From Lachnospiraceae bacterium (GTDB lineage: Bacteria > Bacillota > Clostridia > Lachnospirales > Lachnospiraceae): a DNA stretch of 64,000 nt. The position numbers and the translations under genes were made by a program. Each line of letters begins with the position of its first letter. The stretch's first letter is position 1. The stretch spans positions 62,001 to 126,000 of the forward strand of contig SVFT01000006.1 in NCBI GenBank assembly GCA_015056735.1, read 5' to 3'. Below, in pieces: positions 46,725 to 55,120 of this stretch. Below the pieces are notes generated by a model that worked only from the letters and a program-made list of their open reading frames with translations, made no database searches and had not been told where the DNA came from.

Positions 46725-46796
46725 AGGGCTATCGCCAAACGGTAAGGCAACGGACTCTGACTCCGTCATTTCAAGGTTCGAATCCTTGTAGCCCTG
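46725..46796 (+). tRNA. tRNA-Gln (anticodon CTG)
   Basis: Cloverleaf: acceptor AGGGCTA/TAGCCCT, D-arm GCC..GGC, anticodon stem ACGGA/TCCGT with loop CTCTGAC (anticodon CTG), T-arm CAAGG TTCGAAT CCTTG, discriminator G at 46796. CCA is not encoded. The CTG anticodon reads CAG. A TATAAT at 46691-46696 and TTGCAT at 46665-46670 upstream suggest its own promoter, with TAATAT at 46688 giving 17-base spacing. Confidence 0.96.
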
Positions 46797-46862
46797 TCTC
46801 GGAGGAGTTATGCATTTCTCAGTGAAGTGTGTGGCTTCTCATTTTTTTTAGAGGAAAAGCAG

Positions 46863-47576
46863 ATGTATTCTTTTAACAGCAGGATCAGATACAGTGAGAC
46901 AGACGCAGACGAGCGGCTTGCGCTGACGGCTCTGACAGACTATTTTCAGGATTGCAGCACGTTTCAGTCGGAGGATCTGGGTATCGGCGTGAAGTATCTC
47001 CAGAAGCAGCACCTTGTCTGGGTGCTGTCGTCGTGGCAGATCGTGATCGACGAGTATCCGATGCTCGGGGACCATGTGACGGTCGGCACATTCCCGTATC
47101 AGTTCAAGACGTTTATGGGAAGCCGTAACTTTTTTATGGACCGTGCAGACGGGAAGCGCCTTGCATACGCGAACAGCTTATGGACTCTCCTTGATACGGA
47201 GACGATGCAGCCTGCGCGTGTTACGGAAGAGATGATGACGCGCTATATCCCGGAAGAAAAGCTTCCGATGGAGTATGCGCCCCGAAAAGTCGCGCTTCCT
47301 TCCAACTTGGAAGAGCAGGATGCGATCACGGTGCAGCCGTTTCATCTTGACAGCAACCATCATGTGAACAATGCGCAGTATGTGAAGATGGCATTTTCGC
47401 ATCTGCCGGAAGATGCGACGGTACGTCAGATGCGTGCGGAGTATAAGATGCAGGCACATTTGGGCGACGTGATTGTACCGCACAGTGCTACAAACGAAAA
47501 TGTGACGACGGTGTCACTTTGCGATGAGAGCGGAGAACCCTACGCGATCGTAGAGTTTACCGCAAAAGAGGATTAA
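46863..47576 (+). CDS. Acyl-ACP thioesterase
   Basis: A double hot-dog-fold thioesterase releasing fatty acids from acyl carrier protein (237 aa). SRIRYSETDADERLALTALTDY opens the first fold, QIVIDEYPMLGDHVTVGTF follows, and DSNHHVNNAQYVKMAF contains the catalytic Asn/His of the FatA/FatB-like family. ATG 46863 has GAGGAA about 8 bases upstream; a longer in-frame start at 46827 lacks an SD. It is coupled to cvfB (1 base gap). Confidence 0.9.
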   Translation: MYSFNSRIRYSETDADERLALTALTDYFQDCSTFQSEDLGIGVKYLQKQHLVWVLSSWQIVIDEYPMLGDHVTVGTFPYQFKTFMGSRNFFMDRADGKRLAYANSLWTLLDTETMQPARVTEEMMTRYIPEEKLPMEYAPRKVALPSNLEEQDAITVQPFHLDSNHHVNNAQYVKMAFSHLPEDATVRQMRAEYKMQAHLGDVIVPHSATNENVTTVSLCDESGEPYAIVEFTAKED

Positions 47577-47577
47577 G

Positions 47578-48417
47578 ATGTTACAGCTTGGCTTGAAACA
47601 AACGCTGACGGTCGTAAAAAAAGTGGAATTCGGTGTGTACCTGGGCGAGACGGCAAATGCGCCCGAACATGAGCGCGTACTCCTTCCGAAGAAGCAGGTG
47701 CCCGCTGACCTGAAACAGGGCGATACACTTGCGGTTTTTCTGTACAAAGACTCTTCCGACAGACTGATCGCAACGGTGAACATGCCGAAGATCATGCTGC
47801 ATCAGGTCGCTTTCCTTCGCGTGGCGCAGGTCGGCAGGATTGGTGCGTTCCTTGACTGGGGACTGGAGAAGGACCTGCTCCTTCCGTTCCGTGAGCAGAC
47901 AAGGAAAGTGGCGGCAGACGAGGAAGTACTGGTCGCACTCTATATCGACAAGAGCAGCCGCCTTTGCGCGACCATGAATGTCTATGAATATCTTCGTACG
48001 GACAGCCCTTACAAAAAGGAAGACCGCGTGACGGGGACCGTTTATGAGATCAGCCCCAACTTTGGCGCTTTCGTTGCGGTGGACGATATCTACTCCGCAC
48101 TGATTCCGCGTAAAGAACTTTACGGTGACGTGAAGATCGGAGAGAAGATCGAGGCGCGAGTGACAGAGGTAAAAGAAGACGGCAAGCTTTCCCTGAGTAT
48201 CCGGGAAAAGGCGTATCTGCAGATCGAGAAGGATGCGCAGGAAGTGATGCGGGTCATTGATTCGTTTGACGGTGTGTTGCCTTTTAACGACAAGGCGGAT
48301 CCGGAGACGATCCGCAGGGAGATGCAGATGAGCAAGAACGAGTTTAAACGTGCAGTCGGTCATCTTCTGAAGGCCGGGCAGATCGAGATCGGCGAAAAAT
48401 GTATCAGACGGCGTTAA
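47578..48417 (+). CDS. CvfB-family S1-like RNA-binding protein
   Basis: A 279-residue protein of the CvfB/YitL family: tandem S1-like domains (KVEFGVYLG; VGRIGAFLDWGLEKDLLLPF; EISPNFGAFVAVDDIYSALIP) and a C-terminal winged helix (IRREMQMSKNEFKRAVGHLL). In Staphylococcus CvfB binds RNA and affects virulence regulation; the role here is unknown. It starts 1 base after the thioesterase stop (TAAGATG). Confidence 0.9.
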   Translation: MLQLGLKQTLTVVKKVEFGVYLGETANAPEHERVLLPKKQVPADLKQGDTLAVFLYKDSSDRLIATVNMPKIMLHQVAFLRVAQVGRIGAFLDWGLEKDLLLPFREQTRKVAADEEVLVALYIDKSSRLCATMNVYEYLRTDSPYKKEDRVTGTVYEISPNFGAFVAVDDIYSALIPRKELYGDVKIGEKIEARVTEVKEDGKLSLSIREKAYLQIEKDAQEVMRVIDSFDGVLPFNDKADPETIRREMQMSKNEFKRAVGHLLKAGQIEIGEKCIRRR

Positions 48418-48439
48418 ATCTTAATTTTTTCTAAAGTGC

Positions 48440-48467
48440 TTGCAATTTAGGAAATAACATCTATAAT
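48440..48467 (+). promoter_or_regulatory. Candidate promoter of the second HPr-like gene
   Basis: TTGCAA (48440-48445) and TATAAT (48462-48467) are 16 bases apart, 34 bases before the start. The 12-mer AAAGTGCTTGCA here is also found in the tRNA-Gln promoter region at about 46658-46669. Confidence 0.6.
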
Positions 48468-48501
48468 GAGTCGCAAGAAACAAGAAAGGAGATTAAAGAA
48501 T

Positions 48502-48735
48502 ATGAAAGTACAGAACATTAATGACATTGACAAGTTTTTTGAGGTGATTGATTCCTGCAAAGGCAGAGTTGAGCTTGTAACCGGTGAAGGCGACAGACTG
48601 AATCTGAAGTCCAAATTATCCCAGTATGTATCTATGGCAAACATTTTCTCCGACGGAACCATTTCCGAGCTTGAGATCCTTGCTTACGAACCTGACGATA
48701 TCACAAAACTGGTTAACTTCATGATGGAGAAATAA
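48502..48735 (+). CDS. HPr-like small protein without the active-site histidine (second copy)
   Basis: A 77-residue protein: MKVQNINDIDKFFEVIDSC, then VELVTGEGDRLNLKSKLSQYVSM and SELEILAYEPDDITKLVNFM. It has HPr length and the LNLKSKLSQ region in place of the Ser-46 helix, but no histidine in the first loop, so no PTS transfer. It is like the gene at 36893-37123 in layout though distant in sequence. AAAGGAGA lies 9 bases before ATG 48502. Followed 8 bases later by the CPBP protease gene. Confidence 0.7.
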   Translation: MKVQNINDIDKFFEVIDSCKGRVELVTGEGDRLNLKSKLSQYVSMANIFSDGTISELEILAYEPDDITKLVNFMMEK

Positions 48736-48743
48736 AGCTCATA

Positions 48744-49658
48744 ATGAACGCGAAACAAGTAAACCGCTATTTTCTGACAACCATTATTCTACAGATCTTA
48801 TCCGTAGCAATACTGGTTGTTTTTCCGTTTATAAATGAATATGACTGGCGTTTGACATCGCTTTGGGATGAAGCTGCGCTTGTGGTCCCGGCGATCTTCT
48901 TTCTGATCGTATCCGGCGAGCGTAGGAGCAGTGCGCTTGGACTCAAACGGATTCGGTTTACTTCTGCTTTGATGTCGATCCTTTTTATGCTGATGACGCT
49001 GCCGCTTTGTAATGCGGCAGGCGGATTCTCGCAGATCTTTACGGATAATATTGTGGTGGAAGCTTCCGCATACATGGCAGGCACATCATTCCCGTCCCTT
49101 TTCTTTTTGATCGCGGTCTGGAGCCCGCTCTGTGAAGAGATCGCATTTCGCGGTTTTGTATTTCGCGGATATCGCGGCAACGCAGGATTCTGGCGTGCGG
49201 CGATCGTATCTGCCTTTTTGTTTGGGCTTGTCCATTTGAATATGAACCAGTTCATTTATGCGTTTGTGTTCGGGATCCTCCTGGCGCTTCTGACAGAGGC
49301 GACGGGCAGCATCTGGCCCGGCTTCTTCTATCACATGCTGTTTAACGCGATCGCTGTTTTTGCGATGTACGGTGATCCGTCCTTTGCGGAAGGGAAGGCG
49401 CCTCTGGTGCAGTCGGATACTGAGATGATCCTGTACTATACGGGCGCGCAGTTTGCGCTCGGTGTCATCTTCCTAATCCCGGCGGCGTGCATTCTTGTCT
49501 GGATTTTTAAGAACGAAGGCAGACGGGAACTGATCGACGGCCTGCTTGGTTTTGACATGCGGGGACGTATCGTGACACCGTCACTTGTGATCGGCGTGGC
49601 CTTGTGCCTGGTTATTATGGGTTTTTTTGCTGTTGTGCGAATTGCAGATAAGCTTTAG
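48744..49658 (+). CDS. CPBP-family intramembrane metalloprotease (CAAX-like)
   Basis: A 304-residue polytopic membrane protein. The conserved block PLCEEIAFRGFVFRGYRG supplies the EExxxR motif, LFGLVHLNMNQF the FxxxH, and FYHMLFNAIAVF the HxxxN motif of CPBP proteases (glutamic-type Rce1-like). About eight hydrophobic helices are visible. Substrates are unknown; relatives help bacteriocin immunity or peptide processing. Its terminator follows at 49708. Confidence 0.9.
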   Translation: MNAKQVNRYFLTTIILQILSVAILVVFPFINEYDWRLTSLWDEAALVVPAIFFLIVSGERRSSALGLKRIRFTSALMSILFMLMTLPLCNAAGGFSQIFTDNIVVEASAYMAGTSFPSLFFLIAVWSPLCEEIAFRGFVFRGYRGNAGFWRAAIVSAFLFGLVHLNMNQFIYAFVFGILLALLTEATGSIWPGFFYHMLFNAIAVFAMYGDPSFAEGKAPLVQSDTEMILYYTGAQFALGVIFLIPAACILVWIFKNEGRRELIDGLLGFDMRGRIVTPSLVIGVALCLVIMGFFAVVRIADKL

Positions 49659-49707
49659 CAAGATTATGTAAACCAATATTTAGAAATATGTACAATATTA
49701 CCGAAAA

Positions 49708-49734
49708 AGCCATGGTCAAACTATGGTTTTTTTT
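49708..49734 (+). terminator. Rho-independent terminator after the CPBP gene
   Basis: AGCCATGGT, CAA and ACTATGGTT form a 9-bp stem with two G-T pairs and end in eight T residues. Confidence 0.8.
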
Positions 49735-49828
49735 CATTATATGCGTTAGAATGGATAGGGACGGCGAAAAAATATAAAAATACGCCCACGGAAAATTGTA
49801 TATTTTGCATAAGCAAAGGAGTGAAAAA

Positions 49829-50917
49829 ATGATATCGAATCAAATACTTCGCAATACAATAGAAGGGCTGAAAGCGATTTCAAGGGTTGAATTCTGCGTG
49901 ATCGATACGGATGGGAAGGTTGCGGCGACGACTTCGGATACGATGAATGAGTTCGAAAAGCCGGCGCTTGAATTTGTAAAATCTTCCGCGGACAGCCAGG
50001 AGATTCAGGGATGTCAGTTTTTCAAAGTTTATGATGAGCAGCAGCTGGAGTATATCCTGGTGGCCGGCGGTACGGGCGAGGATCTGTATATGGTCGGCAA
50101 GATGGTTGCTTTCCAGATCCAGAATCTGCTTGTCGCATATAAAGAACGTTTTGACAAGGACAACTTTGTAAAGAACCTGCTTCTTGATAACCTGCTTCTT
50201 GTTGATATTTACAGCCGGTCCAAGAAGCTTCACATCCCGACGGATGTAAAGCGTGTGGCGATCGTTGTGGAAGCGGACGGCCATAAGGACAACAATATCC
50301 TGGAGATCATCCGCCAGCATAAGGACGGTGCGGCAAAGGACTTTGTCACTGCTGTCGATGAGATGAATGTGATCGTTGTCAAGGAGCTTTCCACAGGCGA
50401 TACCAAGGCAGAGATCGATAAAGAGGCGTCGGATATCTTAAAATGCCTGGAGAAAGAGGGCATTCACCATGCGCATGCTGCATACGGTACGGTTGTCGGC
50501 GAGATCAAAGAGGTCAGCCGTTCCTACAAAGAAGCAAAGATGGCGCTCGATGTCGGCAAGATCTTCTTTGGCGAGCGCAATGTGATCGCCTACAGTGAGC
50601 TTGGCATCGGCCGTCTGATCTACCAGCTGCCGATCCCGCTTTGCAAGATGTTCATCAAAGAGATCTTCGACGGCAAGAATCCGGATGAGTTTGATACCGA
50701 GACACTCAGTACGATCAACAAGTTCTTCGAGAACAGCCTGAATGTATCGGAGACATCGAGACAGCTTTTCATTCATAGGAATACACTTGTTTACAGATTG
50801 GACAAGCTTCAGAAGAGCACGAAACTCGACCTTCGTGTGTTCGAAGATGCCATCACGTTCAAGATCGCACTGATGGTCGTAAAATACATGAAATACATGG
50901 AGTCCTTTGATTACTAA
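49829..50917 (+). CDS. CdaR/PucR-type helix-turn-helix regulator
   Basis: A 362-residue DNA-binding regulator. The C-terminal PucR-type helix-turn-helix is clear (LNVSETSRQLFIHRNTLVYR and DKLQKSTKLDL). The N-terminal part (MISNQILRNTIEGLKAIS, VEFCVIDTDGKVAAT) is a CdaR-like ligand-binding domain; YKEAKMALDVGKIF lies before the HTH as in CdaR. The effector is not known; relatives sense sugar diacids. AAAGGAGTG lies 7 bases before ATG 49829. It sits before ftsE with 39 bases between, so it might be in the same transcript. Confidence 0.85.
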   Translation: MISNQILRNTIEGLKAISRVEFCVIDTDGKVAATTSDTMNEFEKPALEFVKSSADSQEIQGCQFFKVYDEQQLEYILVAGGTGEDLYMVGKMVAFQIQNLLVAYKERFDKDNFVKNLLLDNLLLVDIYSRSKKLHIPTDVKRVAIVVEADGHKDNNILEIIRQHKDGAAKDFVTAVDEMNVIVVKELSTGDTKAEIDKEASDILKCLEKEGIHHAHAAYGTVVGEIKEVSRSYKEAKMALDVGKIFFGERNVIAYSELGIGRLIYQLPIPLCKMFIKEIFDGKNPDEFDTETLSTINKFFENSLNVSETSRQLFIHRNTLVYRLDKLQKSTKLDLRVFEDAITFKIALMVVKYMKYMESFDY

Positions 50918-50956
50918 ACCGAATTTGTAATACTGGATTTTTAGAGGTGGATAACA

Positions 50957-51682
50957 TTGGCTTTGAAGAAAAGATCAAAATCGGAGAATAAAGATGTGAT
51001 CGTTCTCGAGAACGTGAGCAAATCCTTTGCGACGGGTGCACCCGCATTAAACGGTGTGAGCCTGAAGATCCGGAAGGGCGAGTTTGTGTTTGTGGTCGGC
51101 GACAGCGGATCCGGCAAGTCTACGCTTATCAAGCTGCTCCTCCGCGAACTGACACCGACATCCGGCACTGTGATCGTAAACGGACAGGATGTTGGGAAGC
51201 TTCGTCGCTGGCGCATTCCGAAGTTCAGACGTCAGCTCGGGATCGTATTTCAGGATTTCCGTCTTTTGAAGGACCGCAATGTATACGAGAACGTTGCTTT
51301 TGCACAGCGCATCATTCAGGTTCCCAACAGAGAGATCAAAAAGAATGTTCCCGCGATCCTGTCGGTTGTCGGGCTTGCAGGCAAGTATAAAGCAAAACCG
51401 CGCCAGTTATCCGGCGGTGAGCAGCAGCGTGTGGCGCTTGCCCGCGCATTGATCAATGAGCCTTCGATCCTGCTGGCTGATGAGCCGACCGGTAATCTTG
51501 ATCCCAAGAACACCTGGGAGATCATGAAACTGCTCGAGGAGATCAACAAGAACGGTACCACGGTCTTGATGGTCACACATAACCGCGACATCGTCAACAC
51601 GATGAAGAAGCGTGTTATCACCATGAAAAAAGGTGTGATCGTCAGCGACGAAGAAGAAGGTGAGTATATCGATGAGAATTAG
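50957..51682 (+). CDS. ftsE: Cell division ATP-binding protein FtsE
   Basis: ABC-type ATPase working with FtsX to activate cell-wall hydrolases at the septum (241 aa). Walker A is [10 protein letters not shown], the signature [16 protein letters not shown], and Walker [13 protein letters not shown]; the family's early IVFQDFRLL is present. The start is TTG 50957 with AGAGGTGG before it. The end overlaps ftsX by 11 bases. Confidence 0.97.
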   Translation: MALKKRSKSENKDVIVLENVSKSFATGAPALNGVSLKIRKGEFVFVVGDSGSGKSTLIKLLLRELTPTSGTVIVNGQDVGKLRRWRIPKFRRQLGIVFQDFRLLKDRNVYENVAFAQRIIQVPNREIKKNVPAILSVVGLAGKYKAKPRQLSGGEQQRVALARALINEPSILLADEPTGNLDPKNTWEIMKLLEEINKNGTTVLMVTHNRDIVNTMKKRVITMKKGVIVSDEEEGEYIDEN

Positions 51683-52568
51683 TACACTGTTTTACACGAT
51701 CAAACAGGGTTTTGCCAATATTTTTCGTAACAAATGGTTCTCGCTTGCATCCGTAGCGACGATCGCAGCATGCCTTTTCCTGTTCGGCCTGTTCTATGCG
51801 ATCTTAACGAACTTTCAGAATGTTGTGAAGACGGCGGAAGAGGGCGTATCGGTTACGGTCTTCTTCGATGAAGGCATCAGCGATGAGAAGATCCAGGAGA
51901 TCGGCGAAGCGATTAAGAAGAGAACGGAAGTCAGAGAAGTGAAATTCAACTCCGCGGAAGAGGTCTGGGATTCCTTTAAGGAAGAATACCTCGGTGAATA
52001 TGCGGACGGCTTTACGGAGAATCCCCTTGCGGATTCCGCAAACTTTGAGATCTATTTAAATGACGTATCCAGGCAGAGCGCGCTTGTCACCTATCTGGAG
52101 ATGATGGACGGCGTGCGTCAGGTCAACAAATCAGAGGTTACGGCGAACACGCTGAGCGGTATCAATGTGATCATCGGCTATGTATCGATCGGTATCATCT
52201 GCATCCTGCTTGCGGTTTCCGTGTTCCTGATCAGCAATACGGTCATGATCGGTATCTCGGTCCGCAAAGAGGAGATCAATATCATGAAATATATCGGCGC
52301 GACAGACTTTTTTGTCAGGTCGCCGTTTGTGATCGAAGGCATGCTGATCGGTCTGATCGGCTCGGTGCTGCCGCTCGTTTGCATTTACTATATCTATGTC
52401 AATGTGATCCAGTATATCAGTGAACGCTTTACGATCCTTTCCGGACTCATGAATTTCCTGCCGGTAGAGGTGATCTTCAAGGATCTTGCGCCCATCTCCA
52501 TCGGGATCGGCGTGGGGATCGGCTTTATCGGAAGCTTTGCGACAGTAAGAAGACACCTGAAAGTGTAG
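51672..52568 (+). CDS. ftsX: Cell division protein FtsX
   Basis: Membrane partner of FtsE (298 aa): a first membrane helix near 22-45 ([20 protein letters not shown]), a large extracellular loop of about 110 residues, then three helices ending with FtsX-like [21 protein letters not shown] 51672 lies inside the ftsE end; a GTG at 51660 is an alternative. The outer loop is where the PcsB-like hydrolase, encoded next, would dock. Confidence 0.95.
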   Translation: MRISTLFYTIKQGFANIFRNKWFSLASVATIAACLFLFGLFYAILTNFQNVVKTAEEGVSVTVFFDEGISDEKIQEIGEAIKKRTEVREVKFNSAEEVWDSFKEEYLGEYADGFTENPLADSANFEIYLNDVSRQSALVTYLEMMDGVRQVNKSEVTANTLSGINVIIGYVSIGIICILLAVSVFLISNTVMIGISVRKEEINIMKYIGATDFFVRSPFVIEGMLIGLIGSVLPLVCIYYIYVNVIQYISERFTILSGLMNFLPVEVIFKDLAPISIGIGVGIGFIGSFATVRRHLKV

Positions 52569-52574
52569 ATCGTC

Positions 52575-53807
52575 ATGCATTATCTGCGTAACCGGATCGG
52601 AAAACAGAATATCGCGCGCGTGCTTCTGCTGCTTTTCCTGTTTGCGCTTGTCCCTGTTTCTGTAACCAGGGCGGACGATCGCGAAGACCTGGAAGAGACG
52701 ATCCGCAACAGTCAGAATGCGATCTCGGAAGCGGAGAAGCAGAAAAAAGCTTTGCAAAGCGGCCTGACTGACGTCAAAAAGATGGTTTCCGAGCTGGAAG
52801 GTGCGAAGAAAGATCTGAAGCAATATGTTGTGAAGCTCGACAGTAACCTCGATCAGATCGAGCAGAAGATCGAGGAGCTGAAACAGACGATCGCCCAAAA
52901 GGAAGAGGAGATCGAAGAGACGGGCAAAGCACTCAAAGAAGCGACCGAAGTCGCCGACTCACAGTATGCTTCCATGAAGACGCGCGTCAAATTTATGTAT
53001 GAGCAGGGACAGACATTTTATCTGGATCTGCTTTTTGGTGCCAAAAACTTTGGCGAACTGCTCAACCGGACGGAATTTATCGAGAAAATCGCCGCATACG
53101 ATCGAAAGAAGCTTGAAGAGTACCGGGAGACAAGGGACAAGGTTGCTGCATTTAAAGAAGAGCTTGAGGCAGAAAAACTGGTCCTTGATGCCGCGAAAGA
53201 AGGAGTAGAGGAAGAAGAAGCCGCGCTGAATACACTGATCTCGGAAAAACAGCGAGAGATCACAAATTACCAGTCGGATATCAACAATAAAGAAGCGATT
53301 ATCAAGGAATATGAGAACGAGATCGCGGAGCAGAACCAGATCATCTCTGCGTTGGAGGCTGCTGTAAAGGAAGCCAAGAAGAAGCTGTCCGGAACGGCGA
53401 TCAAATACGACGGCGGTAAGTTCAAATGGCCGGCACCGGAGTACACGCGGATCTCGGATGATTACGGTTCGCGTATCCACCCGATCTTAAAGACGCAGCA
53501 GTTCCATAACGGTGTCGATATGGCAGCGCCTTCCGGATCACCGATCCTGGCGGCCTATGACGGTGAAGTGGTCGCGGCTGATTATTCCGGATCAATGGGT
53601 AACTACATCATGATCGATCATGGTGATGATCTTTATACGATCTACATGCATGCCTCCAAACTGTATGTCTCGAAGGGCCAGCAGGTTTCGAGAGGCGATA
53701 AGATCGCAGCGGTCGGCTCAACCGGGCGATCAACGGGACCGCACCTGCACTTTTCCGTGCGGCAGAGCGGCAGCTACGTCAGCCCGTGGAATTATCTGAG
53801 CAAGTAA
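52575..53807 (+). CDS. PcsB/EnvC-like M23 peptidoglycan hydrolase with coiled coil
   Basis: Secreted or membrane-anchored cell-wall protein (410 aa). A hydrophobic signal segment (VLLLLFLFALVPVSVTRA, about 17-34), a long coiled coil (about 40-260), and a C-terminal M23/LytM domain: FHNGVDMAAPSGSPI, MGNYIMIDHG, YMHASKLYV and GPHLHF, with the zinc-site HxxxD and HxH. The order ftsE-ftsX-hydrolase is that of FtsEX-PcsB/CwlO, so its activity is likely gated by FtsEX. The catalytic zinc residues look intact, unlike some EnvC proteins. Confidence 0.92.
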   Translation: MHYLRNRIGKQNIARVLLLLFLFALVPVSVTRADDREDLEETIRNSQNAISEAEKQKKALQSGLTDVKKMVSELEGAKKDLKQYVVKLDSNLDQIEQKIEELKQTIAQKEEEIEETGKALKEATEVADSQYASMKTRVKFMYEQGQTFYLDLLFGAKNFGELLNRTEFIEKIAAYDRKKLEEYRETRDKVAAFKEELEAEKLVLDAAKEGVEEEEAALNTLISEKQREITNYQSDINNKEAIIKEYENEIAEQNQIISALEAAVKEAKKKLSGTAIKYDGGKFKWPAPEYTRISDDYGSRIHPILKTQQFHNGVDMAAPSGSPILAAYDGEVVAADYSGSMGNYIMIDHGDDLYTIYMHASKLYVSKGQQVSRGDKIAAVGSTGRSTGPHLHFSVRQSGSYVSPWNYLSK

Positions 53808-53834
53808 GAAACAGATTTAAGGAATGATTACAGA

Positions 53835-55067
53835 ATGAAGGAAAACAGGAAATTTTTCCTTGGAATGCTCTTTGGATTCCTGCTTGCGGCGATCATAGCC
53901 GGCGGGATCTTTACAGCCAGGAAAGTGATCGGGCTGTTTCGTGCGCCCGAAGTGGGAAGCGTATCGGATGAGAACGATCCGGTCGTCAATACGTATACCA
54001 TGCAGAAGCTTGCGCTTCTGAAAGATATGATCGAAAAGAACTATGCGCTGGAGCTCCCGGGTGATTCGGCGATGGAAGAAGGGATCTACCAGGGACTTGT
54101 TACATCACTTGGAGATCCGTATTCGCATTACTTCTCGGCAGATGAGATGGCGGAGCAGAAGCAGAAGATGGACGGCACCTATTACGGGATCGGATGCTAT
54201 GTATCATATGATGAGCAGGTCAATTTTGCCCGTCTGGGCGAGATCTTTCCGAACTCGCCGGCGCAGGAGGCCGGCCTGAAGAAAGGCGACTGGATCATCC
54301 GCGTAGACGGGAAATATACGCGCAACAGAAGCCTGGAAGATACGGTGGCGCTGATTAAAGGCGCGAGCGGTACCACGGTCGATCTGACGATCATGCGCGA
54401 AGGCATAGAAGATTTTATCGAAGTGGAAGTGGAGCGCCGCGAGGTACCGACACAGACGATCTCTTATGAGAAGAAGGACGACGGGATCGCATATATCCGG
54501 ATCAAAGAATTTGATGCTGTGACGATCGATCAGTTTGCGGAGGCACTGGCGGAAGCGAATGCTGATGAGATGAAAGGGCTTGTGCTTGATCTTCGCGACA
54601 ATCCGGGAGGAAATCTGAACGCTGTCCTGGAAGTGGCAAGGAGGATCCTGCCGAAGGGGCTGATCGTGTATACGGAAGATAAGGACGGTACCCGCATGGA
54701 TTATACGTGCGACGGTGAGCACGAACTCAAAGTGCCGCTTGCGGTTCTCGTAAACGGACAGAGTGCTTCCTCTTCGGAGATCCTGGCAGGCGCGATCAAG
54801 GACTTTGGAAAAGGGCGCCTCATCGGCACCAAGACATTCGGCAAAGGGATCGTGCAGAAGTATCTGTCCATTTCGGACGGTTCGACGCTGAAGACAACAA
54901 CGAGTAAGTACTACACACCGAACGGCAATAACATTCACGGTATCGGGATCGAACCGGACGAAACGTTGGAACTTGATTATGAAAGCTACTATACAAAGGG
55001 TGAAGACAATCAGCTCGAGCGGGCTTGTCAGTACCTGAAAACAGAGATACAGACACAGGCAAAATAA
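53835..55067 (+). CDS. C-terminal processing protease, S41 family
   Basis: Extracytoplasmic serine protease of the CtpA/CtpB kind (410 aa): an N-terminal membrane anchor (LGMLFGFLLAAIIAGGIF), a PDZ domain (FPNSPAQEAGLKKGDWIIRV) and the protease core with LDLRDNPGG, VNGQSASSSEIL (catalytic Ser) and GTKTFGKGIVQ (Lys). It follows the FtsEX-PcsB-like genes closely (27 bases), and may tune the cell-wall hydrolase or other exported proteins. The operon ends here at a bidirectional terminator. Confidence 0.93.
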   Translation: MKENRKFFLGMLFGFLLAAIIAGGIFTARKVIGLFRAPEVGSVSDENDPVVNTYTMQKLALLKDMIEKNYALELPGDSAMEEGIYQGLVTSLGDPYSHYFSADEMAEQKQKMDGTYYGIGCYVSYDEQVNFARLGEIFPNSPAQEAGLKKGDWIIRVDGKYTRNRSLEDTVALIKGASGTTVDLTIMREGIEDFIEVEVERREVPTQTISYEKKDDGIAYIRIKEFDAVTIDQFAEALAEANADEMKGLVLDLRDNPGGNLNAVLEVARRILPKGLIVYTEDKDGTRMDYTCDGEHELKVPLAVLVNGQSASSSEILAGAIKDFGKGRLIGTKTFGKGIVQKYLSISDGSTLKTTTSKYYTPNGNNIHGIGIEPDETLELDYESYYTKGEDNQLERACQYLKTEIQTQAK

Positions 55068-55073
55068 TAAAAA

Positions 55074-55108
55074 GAGACCGATGCGTGATGACAGCGCATC
55101 GGTCTTTT
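55074..55108 (+). terminator. Bidirectional terminator between the ctp and pncB genes
   Basis: AGACCGATGCG and CGCATCGGTCT form a perfect 11-bp stem with a 9-base loop, T-rich after and A-rich before, so it can end both the plus-strand protease transcript and the minus-strand pncB transcript. Confidence 0.9.
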
Positions 55109-55120
55109 AGATCTTAGGAC

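Noticed and set aside
46827-46862. Longer N-terminus for the acyl-ACP thioesterase
   Set aside because: The upstream in-frame start has no SD, while ATG 46863 has GAGGAA at good spacing and matches the family's N-terminus.
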